Assembly: GCF_001623525.1 (NCBI RefSeq)
Contig: NZ_CP015225.1
Coordinates: forward strand, 1,860,001-1,924,000
Length of the DNA stretch: 64,000 bases
Reading direction: 5' to 3'
Origin: Pseudomonas fluorescens
GTDB lineage: Bacteria; Pseudomonadota; Gammaproteobacteria; Pseudomonadales; Pseudomonadaceae
This document shows positions 47,087 through 56,114 of this stretch, in pieces. Below the pieces are notes generated by a model. It saw only the letters and a list, made by a program, of their open reading frames with translations, was not told the DNA's origin and did no database searches. A program made the position numbers and the translations under genes. Positions within the stretch are counted from its first letter, which is position 1, and each line of letters begins with the position of its first letter.

Positions 47087-50000
47087 GGTTTCAACTCTGC
47101 GGGTGTCTCTTCGGTCTGCGCCGGCGCAGCCATGACCTGATCACGACCATAGATTTCACCCATGGCCACCACAATTTTACGCTCGCCTTCGAACGGATCC
47201 CGGGCGTGCGCAGCCAGCATGTTATCGAGCATGACCACATCGCCCTGCTGCCAGTCGAAGCGCACGGCACAACGGTCGTAGGCAGCGTTGATGGCCTCGA
47301 TGGCACTTGGCTCAAGCTCGGAACCGTCACCGTAGAACACTTGTCTGGGCATCGCAGTTGTCCCGTCGCGCAGGAACTGCTCACGCACATCGGCATCGAG
47401 AAAGGCCGGGTGATAGAGCTGGATCTGATTGAAGAAGCTCTCCTCTCCCGTCAGCGGGTGCAGGATCACCGCAGGACAAACCTGACGGGTGTGCAGATCG
47501 TTGGCGCCGCGCCACTCAAAATCGATATTGCTCTCACGGCAGATCCGCTCGACTTGCTCGCGCTCCTCGGTCTGGAAAAAGTGCTGCCAGCTGACGTCCA
47601 GGCTGGTGCTGAAATTGCGCACGTACATCAGTTGCTTGCGACGCAGGTTCGCTTGCAGCCAGGCCGGCAGTTCACGGTAAACCTGGCGGCTGTCGACGAT
47701 CGGGGTCGCGCCACCGGAAGTGGCGGGCGTCTGGCAGTAGAACCATTGGCGACGCGGCCAGCGATGCTGATGAGCACTCTCGTTGTGGAACAGGATCATC
47801 CGATCCTTGGGATAGGGCGTGGACTTGTAGATGTTCTTGCCGCCCTCTTCCTTCGGCAGGTCACCGTACTGACCATATAACTGAGGGCACAAGGCTTGGC
47901 AAAAAGCCTCGAAAGCCGCCGGCGTCGGCAAATCAAAGCCACGCAAGAGAATGCCACCGTGCTCGCGCAGCCAGCTTTCGACCTTCTCACGGTTGGCCTC
48001 AGCCCAAATGGCCGGTGCCAGTTCGCGGTCACGCAGTTGAATCAACAGGGGGAACTTCGAACCTTCGCGCAACGGTCGGGCTTCAAAGGGCTCGCGGGTA
48101 ACGGGCGATCCGCTCTGGCGCATCTTGCCCAATTTGCTCATTTTGCGTTGCAGCGGATTGTCCGTGGACATTGCAGCAGCTCCTTTTGGAGTCGGAATCA
48201 GGGTGTCGATTGGGTTGTCCGGTGCGCCGAGGGCCATGTCCAGCAAGGACTCGAAGGCATCACGCAAGCGTTCGACCGTGGCCGGGCGGAACAGGCTGGT
48301 GCGATACACCCAGCGCAGGTTGAACACATCGCCGTCTTCGCTGGCGAACAGGGCCATGTCGAACTTGGAATGGTGCTGCTCGCCCGTCAGTGGTTCAACC
48401 TGCAGATTGCCGAGTTGGCGTTGCTGGCGCGGCGTGTTGTCGAGGACAAACAACGTCTGCAACAACGGGTGGACATTCGCCACCCGTGGCAGCTCCAGGC
48501 ACTCGACGACACGCTCGAACGGGGTGTCCTGCCAGGCGAATGCTTGCAGACAAATCTCCCGGACCTGCTGCGCTTGCTCACGCAAACTCAGTTCCGGTTG
48601 CACGCGGATACGCAAGGCCAGCAGATTGACGAAAAAGCCGATCAGCGATTCAGTGGCCGGATGCTCGCGGTTGGCGACGTCCGTTCCGATCACCAGATCA
48701 CGGCCTTGCGTTTCGCGCTGCAGCACGGCGGCATAGCACGTCAGCAGCACCATGAACGGCGACGTTGCGCTTTGCTGTGCGAAAGCCTTCAGCCGGCCAA
48801 CCGTGGCCGCTGACAACTGGAAGTCCAGGGCCGCCCCGGTGCCGCTGTCGCGCTCCGGACGGGGAAAATCGAACGGCAGTGGCACCTGCGCGGGAATGCC
48901 GGCCAGGGTCTGTCGCCAGAACGCCAGGCCTTCACGCTGACGCAGCTGTACCGCCGCCGAACCTTGCCATACGGCATAGTCGACGTACTGGATCGCCAGT
49001 TCGCTCTGGGGCGGCAGCGCGCCCGTGCTGTACGCTTCATAACCCTGGATCAGTTCATCCACCAGCACAGCGCCGGACCAGCCATCGGAGGCGATGTGGT
49101 GCATGACCAACTGCAGCACATGTTCCTGCTCACCGAGGCGGTACAGGACGGCCCGCAGCGGTGCCTCGCTGGCGAGGTCGAACGGTCGCAGCGCAATGTC
49201 GCGGGCATCGACCGGCCACTGCGCGGCGTTCGAGGCGATCACTTGCAACGCTACCGACATCTGTCCGTGAATCCGCTGGTACAACTCGCCGCTACGCTGG
49301 TGATAGGTGGTACGCAAGATGGCATGGCGGTCTACCAGCCTGTGCACTGAACGCTCCAGAGCATGACGGTCCAGTTGTCCGCGCAAGCGCACATTGCTGC
49401 TCATGTTGAAGCTGCTGTCGGCCAGATCCAACTGCTGCATCAACCAGACGCGTTGCTGCGCCGAGGACAAGGGTTGATCAAGCAGCCGGTCGACCTGAGG
49501 GATCTGCAACGAAGCCAGATCCAGGTGCTGCGCAAGGCCCTCGATGCGCTGCGCAAGGTCCGTCAGTACCGGCGTTTCGAACAGCCAGCGCAAAGGCACT
49601 TCAAAGCCCTGTTCCCGCAAGCGCGCACGCACCTGGGCCGCCATCAGAGAATGCCCGCCCAGTTGGAAGAAATGACCGTCGGCAGGAATCTGTTGCAGGT
49701 TCAACACCGCTGCCCAGACTTCGGCCAGCAACGCCTCGCTGGCCGTCAGCGGGCGCTGGACGTCCCCCTCGCCGCGGTTTTCCAACTGCAAGCGTGGCAG
49801 CTGTTTACGATCCACCTTGCCATTGGTATTGAGGGGCAGTTGCTCCAGCGCCTGCAAATGCGTCGGCAACATATAGGCCGGCAACCGCCCCTGTAGGTAA
49901 GTGCGGATGGAGGCGGCGTCGGGAGAGTTGTCGGGATTGGCGACCCAGAAGGCGGCCAGATGCTCGCCTTGCACGGCCACGACCGCCTGCAGCAGTTCGG

Positions 50001-53000
50001 GGTGGCTGAGCAGCACGGCCTCGATCTCCCCCAGTTCGATACGATAACCACGCAATTTGATCTGGTCATCGGTGCGACCGAGGTAATACAGCTGCCCATC
50101 CGGCTGCCAGCGCGCCAGGTCGCCGGTGCGGTACAAACGCCCACCGTCACGGCTGAACGGATCGGCAATGAAACGTTCGGCGGTCAACCCTGGCTGCCCG
50201 GCATAACCGCGGGCCAGACCATCACCGGCAATGTAAAGCTCGCCCACACAACCGGGAGGTACTTCGCACAAGTGCTCATCAAGGACGTGGCAGCGGGTAT
50301 TGAGCAATGGCCGGCCAATGGGTGCGACGGGCAACTGCAAGGCACCGATCGGCGCCTGGGTGGACCACACCGTGGTTTCTGTCGGGCCGTAGACGTTGAC
50401 GAGGTGAGCCACGCATTGCCTGATCTCGGTCGCCATTTCCGCCGCCAGCGCCTCACCACCGGCCAGGGCCACACGCCCGGCCAGCACCTGGCGATCGCCT
50501 TGCAGCAACATCGCCCAAGTGGCCGGTGTAGCCTGGATGAGATCCACGGCCTGGTCCTGAATCAATCGCGCAAGCAACAGGGGGTCCTGTCGCTCTTCAT
50601 CATCGGCCAAGACCACGGTGCCGCCGCGCACCAGCGGCAGACACAGCTCCAGGCCGCAAATATCGAAGGTCACCGTGGTCAAGGCAAGATAACGCTGCAC
50701 GTTTTCCAGTGGCAGCGCCTCTTCCATGGCCAGCAGGAAGTTGGCGAAATTCCCTCGACTGATCTGCACGCCCTTGGGTTGCCCGGTCGATCCGGAGGTG
50801 TAGAGCGTGTAGGCCAACTGTTCAAGCGTCGTCGCCAATGCCGGGGCTTGTGCAGGGAACCGAGCCAATGGCAGGTCCGCCCACAGGCAACTGCGCAGGT
50901 GTTCGGGCAGGTCCGCGAACAGCTTGTCGCAGAGCAGCAATTGCGGTCGAGCGCGGGTGAGAATCTGCGCCTGGCGTGCCGGTGGATGAGCTGGGTCGAG
51001 CGGCAGGTAGCAAGCACCTGCCTTCTGGATCCCCAACAGGCACACCAGCAGTCTTTCGTCCCGAGGCAGGCAGAAGGCAATCGTCGACTCCTGCCCTATA
51101 CCCTGCGCCAGCAGCCAATGGGCCAGGCGATTGGCCTGGGCATCCAGCGCCGCGTAGCTCAAGCGGCGATCAGCGCAGCACACCGCGATACGCTCAGGAT
51201 GAACGGCGGCCTGCACTTCAAAGCGCGTGACAAAATCGGCCTCGCTGTGCAGATGCATGGACTTGCCCGCCACGGCCAAAGTTGCGACTGAACCCAGGGG
51301 AATTTCCAGCAAGCGCTGCTGAAGATCGAGGCTGACCAGGCTGGCGAGCAATCCCTGGTAATCCTCCATCAGTCGTTGGGTGGTACCGGGGCGCAACAGA
51401 GCAGTCGCGTATTCGACAATCAAGCCGGTACGCACATCAGTCCCGCGGCCTTGGGTGAACAGATTGAACGTCAGGTCGAACTTGGCACTCACCACGCCGT
51501 CCGGCAACGCCAGCGTTTCCACGCTGATGCCCGGCAAGTTGAGGCGGCGCGAATCCCGATGGTCGGCCTGGTAGTTGAACATCGCCTGGAACACCGGCGT
51601 GCGATCCAGGCTGCGCTCGACATCCAGCATGTCCAGCAGTTGCTCGAACGGCAGCGCCTGATGGGACAAATCATCGGCCAACTGCCCGTTCAGGGTCTGG
51701 ATAAAGGCTTGCAGGCTTTGCCGGGGATCAATCTGCACCCGGTGCGCCAGTGTGTTGACGAACAAACCGACCAATGCCTGGCTCTCGGCCGATTCGCGCC
51801 CTGCCACTGGCAAGCCAATGGCGAAATCATTGCGTCCACCATGACGCCAGAGCAGGAGCTGGTAGGCGGCGAAATACAGCACGAAGGGCGTGACACCCAG
51901 TGCCCTGGCCCGGGCCTCGACCGCCGCGCTCAACGAAACGGGCAAGGCCAGCTCACTGCGGGCGCCGGCGTATGCCTGCAGCGCCGGTCGCGTGCAGTGG
52001 TCGGGAAGCTCCAGCGGTTCGTTGCTCAGACCTTGCAAGCGTTGTTGCCAGTAGGCCAGCAACCTGCTGCCCTGCTCCCCTTCCAGGCCTCGCCGTTGTG
52101 CTTCGATCAATGGCAACAATCCGGTAGTCGCAGGCGTGGCCCGGTCCTGGTAGATCTGCGCAAAGTCCTCGACCAACAAGCCCATGGACCAACCGTCCAC
52201 GGCAATGTGGTGGACATTGAACAGCAAGCGATAGTCACCCGGCGCCACACAAAATACATCGATTGCCAGCAACGGCCCCTGCGCAAGATCAAAAACCCGC
52301 TTGGCGGCCCCGGCAATGGCCTCTGCCTGTTGTGATTCATCCAGGTCCTGCAGGTCATGCACATTGAAGATTGCAGCAGCCGTCTCATCCAGGCGCTGCC
52401 AGACTTGCCCTTGCTCTTCGAAAAACCTGCAGCGCAATGCATCATGGCGCGAGACAAGGACCTGGCAAGCGCGCTGCAATCGTGGCACGTCCAGATCGCC
52501 GCGCAAGGCCAACAATTGCGTAACGTTGTAAGCCGTTGCAGCCGGATCGAGTTGTTGCATGAACCACACCCGTTGCTGGGCATGGGACAGTGCACGTGGC
52601 GGCGCCAAGGCTTCGGTTGCCGGCTGCAGTGCAACCGCCGGCGACGCTGAGGAGGTCAGAACCCCAGCCAGTTGCCGGGCGCTGGGGTTCTCCAGCAATT
52701 GCCGGGGCATCAGGCGCAGTTCAGCCTGACGCAGACGCGCGATCAATTGCAGGCTGAGGATCGAATCCCCCCCTTCGGCAAAGAAGTCGGCGTCCGGTCC
52801 CAGGCCAGGCTGCTCAAGCAACTCGCGAAAAGCCGTGAGGACGGTCAGCAACACGGGGTTCAACCGGCCATCGATGCAAAGGGCCATGGTCGCCAAGGTG
52901 GAATGTTGCAGGACATCGCGGGGTTGCAACTTGAGTCCTTCGCGCGAGGCCAGGCCGATCAATTGCAGACTGAGAATAGAATCGCCACCGAGGGCGAAAA

Positions 53001-56000
53001 AATCATCGTCGCGTCCGACGTGCGCACAATCGAGAATCTGACACCACAGCTGCGCCAGGCGCTGTTCCGTGACGCCGATCGGTGGCCGGGCGGATGCATC
53101 GACCGACTCGGTCTCGGCCGGCTCAGGCAATGCCCGCCGATCCAGCTTGCCATTGGCCGTCAGAGGCAACGTATCCAGCACCCACCAATGACTGGGCACC
53201 ATGTGTTCCGGCAACTGACGCTTGGCCTCGGCTTGCAGAGCCGCCAACGCTTCGGTTGCCAGGGCGGGGCTGAGATACGCCACCAGTTGCGTGCGCCCTT
53301 TCACCTCGCAGGCCAGCACCGCCCCTTCGCGAACCTGGGGCTGAGCAGTGAGCCAGGCGCTGACCTCGCCCGGTTCAACGCGAAAACCGCGGATCTTGAC
53401 CTGATCGTCCTGACGCCCCAGGAACACCAGTTGCCCATTGCGATCCAGGCGAACCCGGTCGCCGCTGCGATAAAAGCGTTGCCCCTGGGCAGTGGAACCA
53501 AATACCTGGGCGGTCAACTCAGGTTGACCGAGGTAGCCCTGGGCGACCTGAGGGCCTGCGATCAGCAGCTCGCCGGTGACACCCAGCGGCACCGATACAT
53601 CATTGCCGTCTACGATGCGCAAATGGCAATCCGATAACGGCTGCCCCAAGGGCAGATACAGACCCGAGTCAGGGGCGTCGAGGGCCTGGATTTCCCCGCA
53701 GATCACGCCGACCGTGGTCTCCGAAGGACCGTAATGGTTGAAGATGCGCAGTTGCGGTGCCAATTCACGCACCCGTGCAAACAAGGCCTGATCGAAACCC
53801 TCACCGCCCAGGATCAACACATCCCTGGGCAAGACGCGTCGGGCATCGTCCAGCGCCAACAGCCCGCGTAAATGCGACGGCGCGATTTTCAGGCAATCCA
53901 CGGGCTGCTCGTCGAGAAAGTCAGCCCAGCCTGGCGGATCGAAGGTCAACGAGGCTGGCGGCAGAATCAGCGGATCGCCGGCATTCAGCCCGGCGAACAC
54001 GCAGGTCAGCCCCAGGTCCGCGGCCACGGTCGCCAGCGTCGCCCAGCGGCTGCCCGGCTTCGCTTGCAAGCGTTGACCGATCGCGCTCGCGTAATGCGCC
54101 AGGTTGCCATGAGTGACCAGGACACCTTTGGGCTGACCGGTCGAGCCCGAGGTATAAATGAGGTAAGCAGGCAGGTGCGGCTGGCTGAGGCTCTCGCCCA
54201 ATCCCTCGGTGGCCACCGCGGACAAATCGGCGGTACTGAGTACCAGGCGCGCCATGTCGACGTCCGTTTCAGGGGCCTCGGCCAGTGTCACCCACAGCCT
54301 GGCGCCACTGTCCTGCAGCAACTGCGCAAGTCGCTGTGGCGGCTGTGCCGGGTCAAGAAACAGACACACCGCACCGCGTTGCCAGCAGGCCAGCATCGCC
54401 AGCAGTTGTTCCGCGCAACGGGGCATGCACAGTGCAACCACCTGGCCCGGACCTATGCCCTGCCCGGCCAGTCGCGCAGCCAGCGCGCCGGTTGCGGCAC
54501 CGAGCGTGGCATAGTCGACGGTTTGCCCAGCGCTGCACAACGCTGCCGCGTTCGGCGTGTGCGTTGCCCAGTGAAGTACTTGCTGATCCAGCGGCAAGGG
54601 TATGGCGCCCAACGCGGGGCCACTCAGCTCACTCGGTGGCGAAACCAGCTGCAGTTCGGCCAGACGTCGCTGGGGATGGCTTGATGCCTCTTGGAAAATC
54701 GCCAGCAAGTCATCCAGCATCTGCTCAACCGTGGCCGCGTCGAACAATTCGTCGCTGTATTCCAACTCGCAGCGCAGGCGCGCGTCAGCGCTACGTACCA
54801 GGCGCAGCGTGAGGTCGAAACGTGCATGACGCTGCGGCGGGTCGAGCACTTCAACCGCGACACCGGGCAATGTCAGGGTGCGGCTTTCGGGTAAATCGAC
54901 CTGGACGAACATTACCTGGAACAGCGGGTTCGAACGTGGACGGTCAAGGCTTTCGAGGACATTTTCGAAAGGCAGCAACTGATGATCGAAGGCGGCCGCG
55001 ACGGTGTCACGGGTGCGCAGCAGCGCGGTGGCGAAGTCCGGGTTGCCATGCAGGCGCTGACGGATCACCAGGGTATTGAGCAACGGGCCTATCAAGGGCA
55101 TCAACTCTGGGCGATCACGTTGTGCCGCCGAGGTGCCCAGGCACAGGTCGTTCTCGCCGCTGTAGCGCGACAGCAAGCAACTGAAGGCCGTCAGGCCGTA
55201 GATGTACAGCGTCACCCCATGACTACGAATGGCGGCTTCTACCGCCGTCGTCAGCTGCGGCGAAAGCTCCCGGGCAAGCACCGCGCCGCTATGGCGGCGT
55301 TGCGCGGGCGCAGGGCGTGGCCGATCCAGGGGCAATGCCAAGGGCGCCGGCGCATCTGCCAGTTGGCCGCGCCAGAAGTCGATATGCTGCCGGCAGCTTT
55401 CGCTGTCCAGCCACTCGCGCTCCCAAGCCGCGTAATCGGCGTACTGGATACTCAATTCGGGTTGACGGGCCGGCTCATTCATTGCCAGCGCCCGGTAAGC
55501 CTCGGCCAGTTCCAGGGTCAGTTGCTGAGCCGACCAGGCATCGTAGGCCACATGGTGAATGGTGAAAAACAACCAGGTCGATTGCTCTTGCGCGTCGCTG
55601 AAGGCTTGCCAGCGCCAAGGCACCGACTGAGCGAGATCGAAGGGCTCGGCGAGCTGGCGAGCATATTCATCGGCGCACCACTGCTCGTATTCAGAAGCCG
55701 CCAGGGTCAACGGTTCGACGGATGGCAGCGGCACTTGTTGCGACTCACAATGGGGCTGCATCTGGCCTTGGGAATCGGTGGTGTAACGGGTGCGCAGGAT
55801 CTGATGACGATCAGTCAACTGCTGCATGGCCTGTTGCAAACGTTCGCCATCGAGGCGGCCGTCGAAACGCAGTACCGAGCACAGATTGTAAAGGGCACGA
55901 CCACTCAGGGCTTCCGCCGACAGAAAGCGCCGCTGCGCCTGCGCCAACGGCATACGCTCACCTTCGCCAAGCACGGCGGGAACGATTGGCAGACGCCAGC

Positions 56001-56112
56001 TATCGATGCCCTTCTCGGCCAGGCGCTGGCGAAAGACTTTTTTCTTGTCCGCGGGCAAGGAAGCCAGCCGCTGCGCAATCTCCAGGAAAGCTTGTTGCGT
56101 CATCGCACTCAT
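47083..56112 (-). CDS. NRPS: C-A(Asp)-T-T-C-A-T-C with C-terminal TauD hydroxylase
   Basis: A 3009-residue synthetase. Order: C1 ~50-480 (HHVAYDA, 186-192), A1 ~500-990 (pocket DLTKIGHVG, Asp), two tandem carriers ~1010-1200 (FFALGGDSILSL and FFAEGGDSILSL), C2 (HHIAVDG), A2 ~1660-2130 (pocket DILQLGVVW, closest to glycine codes), T (FFQLGGHSLMAA), C3 (HHIASDG), then a TauD/SyrP-like Fe(II)/2-oxoglutarate oxygenase ~2690-3000. The oxygenase iron ligands are HNESAHQ (His-x-Glu) and His2969 in LDNMLAAHARDP, with Arg in FEGERK for 2-oxoglutarate. C3 has no A domain of its own and presumably serves the next protein. The oxygenase position matches fused aspartyl beta-hydroxylases of siderophore NRPSs. 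No epimerase domain was seen. Confidence 0.93.
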   Translation of the reverse strand: MSAMTQQAFLEIAQRLASLPADKKKVFRQRLAEKGIDSWRLPIVPAVLGEGERMPLAQAQRRFLSAEALSGRALYNLCSVLRFDGRLDGERLQQAMQQLTDRHQILRTRYTTDSQGQMQPHCESQQVPLPSVEPLTLAASEYEQWCADEYARQLAEPFDLAQSVPWRWQAFSDAQEQSTWLFFTIHHVAYDAWSAQQLTLELAEAYRALAMNEPARQPELSIQYADYAAWEREWLDSESCRQHIDFWRGQLADAPAPLALPLDRPRPAPAQRRHSGAVLARELSPQLTTAVEAAIRSHGVTLYIYGLTAFSCLLSRYSGENDLCLGTSAAQRDRPELMPLIGPLLNTLVIRQRLHGNPDFATALLRTRDTVAAAFDHQLLPFENVLESLDRPRSNPLFQVMFVQVDLPESRTLTLPGVAVEVLDPPQRHARFDLTLRLVRSADARLRCELEYSDELFDAATVEQMLDDLLAIFQEASSHPQRRLAELQLVSPPSELSGPALGAIPLPLDQQVLHWATHTPNAAALCSAGQTVDYATLGAATGALAARLAGQGIGPGQVVALCMPRCAEQLLAMLACWQRGAVCLFLDPAQPPQRLAQLLQDSGARLWVTLAEAPETDVDMARLVLSTADLSAVATEGLGESLSQPHLPAYLIYTSGSTGQPKGVLVTHGNLAHYASAIGQRLQAKPGSRWATLATVAADLGLTCVFAGLNAGDPLILPPASLTFDPPGWADFLDEQPVDCLKIAPSHLRGLLALDDARRVLPRDVLILGGEGFDQALFARVRELAPQLRIFNHYGPSETTVGVICGEIQALDAPDSGLYLPLGQPLSDCHLRIVDGNDVSVPLGVTGELLIAGPQVAQGYLGQPELTAQVFGSTAQGQRFYRSGDRVRLDRNGQLVFLGRQDDQVKIRGFRVEPGEVSAWLTAQPQVREGAVLACEVKGRTQLVAYLSPALATEALAALQAEAKRQLPEHMVPSHWWVLDTLPLTANGKLDRRALPEPAETESVDASARPPIGVTEQRLAQLWCQILDCAHVGRDDDFFALGGDSILSLQLIGLASREGLKLQPRDVLQHSTLATMALCIDGRLNPVLLTVLTAFRELLEQPGLGPDADFFAEGGDSILSLQLIARLRQAELRLMPRQLLENPSARQLAGVLTSSASPAVALQPATEALAPPRALSHAQQRVWFMQQLDPAATAYNVTQLLALRGDLDVPRLQRACQVLVSRHDALRCRFFEEQGQVWQRLDETAAAIFNVHDLQDLDESQQAEAIAGAAKRVFDLAQGPLLAIDVFCVAPGDYRLLFNVHHIAVDGWSMGLLVEDFAQIYQDRATPATTGLLPLIEAQRRGLEGEQGSRLLAYWQQRLQGLSNEPLELPDHCTRPALQAYAGARSELALPVSLSAAVEARARALGVTPFVLYFAAYQLLLWRHGGRNDFAIGLPVAGRESAESQALVGLFVNTLAHRVQIDPRQSLQAFIQTLNGQLADDLSHQALPFEQLLDMLDVERSLDRTPVFQAMFNYQADHRDSRRLNLPGISVETLALPDGVVSAKFDLTFNLFTQGRGTDVRTGLIVEYATALLRPGTTQRLMEDYQGLLASLVSLDLQQRLLEIPLGSVATLAVAGKSMHLHSEADFVTRFEVQAAVHPERIAVCCADRRLSYAALDAQANRLAHWLLAQGIGQESTIAFCLPRDERLLVCLLGIQKAGACYLPLDPAHPPARQAQILTRARPQLLLCDKLFADLPEHLRSCLWADLPLARFPAQAPALATTLEQLAYTLYTSGSTGQPKGVQISRGNFANFLLAMEEALPLENVQRYLALTTVTFDICGLELCLPLVRGGTVVLADDEERQDPLLLARLIQDQAVDLIQATPATWAMLLQGDRQVLAGRVALAGGEALAAEMATEIRQCVAHLVNVYGPTETTVWSTQAPIGALQLPVAPIGRPLLNTRCHVLDEHLCEVPPGCVGELYIAGDGLARGYAGQPGLTAERFIADPFSRDGGRLYRTGDLARWQPDGQLYYLGRTDDQIKLRGYRIELGEIEAVLLSHPELLQAVVAVQGEHLAAFWVANPDNSPDAASIRTYLQGRLPAYMLPTHLQALEQLPLNTNGKVDRKQLPRLQLENRGEGDVQRPLTASEALLAEVWAAVLNLQQIPADGHFFQLGGHSLMAAQVRARLREQGFEVPLRWLFETPVLTDLAQRIEGLAQHLDLASLQIPQVDRLLDQPLSSAQQRVWLMQQLDLADSSFNMSSNVRLRGQLDRHALERSVHRLVDRHAILRTTYHQRSGELYQRIHGQMSVALQVIASNAAQWPVDARDIALRPFDLASEAPLRAVLYRLGEQEHVLQLVMHHIASDGWSGAVLVDELIQGYEAYSTGALPPQSELAIQYVDYAVWQGSAAVQLRQREGLAFWRQTLAGIPAQVPLPFDFPRPERDSGTGAALDFQLSAATVGRLKAFAQQSATSPFMVLLTCYAAVLQRETQGRDLVIGTDVANREHPATESLIGFFVNLLALRIRVQPELSLREQAQQVREICLQAFAWQDTPFERVVECLELPRVANVHPLLQTLFVLDNTPRQQRQLGNLQVEPLTGEQHHSKFDMALFASEDGDVFNLRWVYRTSLFRPATVERLRDAFESLLDMALGAPDNPIDTLIPTPKGAAAMSTDNPLQRKMSKLGKMRQSGSPVTREPFEARPLREGSKFPLLIQLRDRELAPAIWAEANREKVESWLREHGGILLRGFDLPTPAAFEAFCQALCPQLYGQYGDLPKEEGGKNIYKSTPYPKDRMILFHNESAHQHRWPRRQWFYCQTPATSGGATPIVDSRQVYRELPAWLQANLRRKQLMYVRNFSTSLDVSWQHFFQTEEREQVERICRESNIDFEWRGANDLHTRQVCPAVILHPLTGEESFFNQIQLYHPAFLDADVREQFLRDGTTAMPRQVFYGDGSELEPSAIEAINAAYDRCAVRFDWQQGDVVMLDNMLAAHARDPFEGERKIVVAMGEIYGRDQVMAAPAQTEETPAELKP

Positions 56113-56114
56113 CC

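Noticed and set aside
47896..48813. Plus-strand frames opposite the NRPS genes (many, up to ~510 codons)
   Set aside because: They are antisense reflections of GC-rich NRPS codons, without homologous motifs or ribosome sites.
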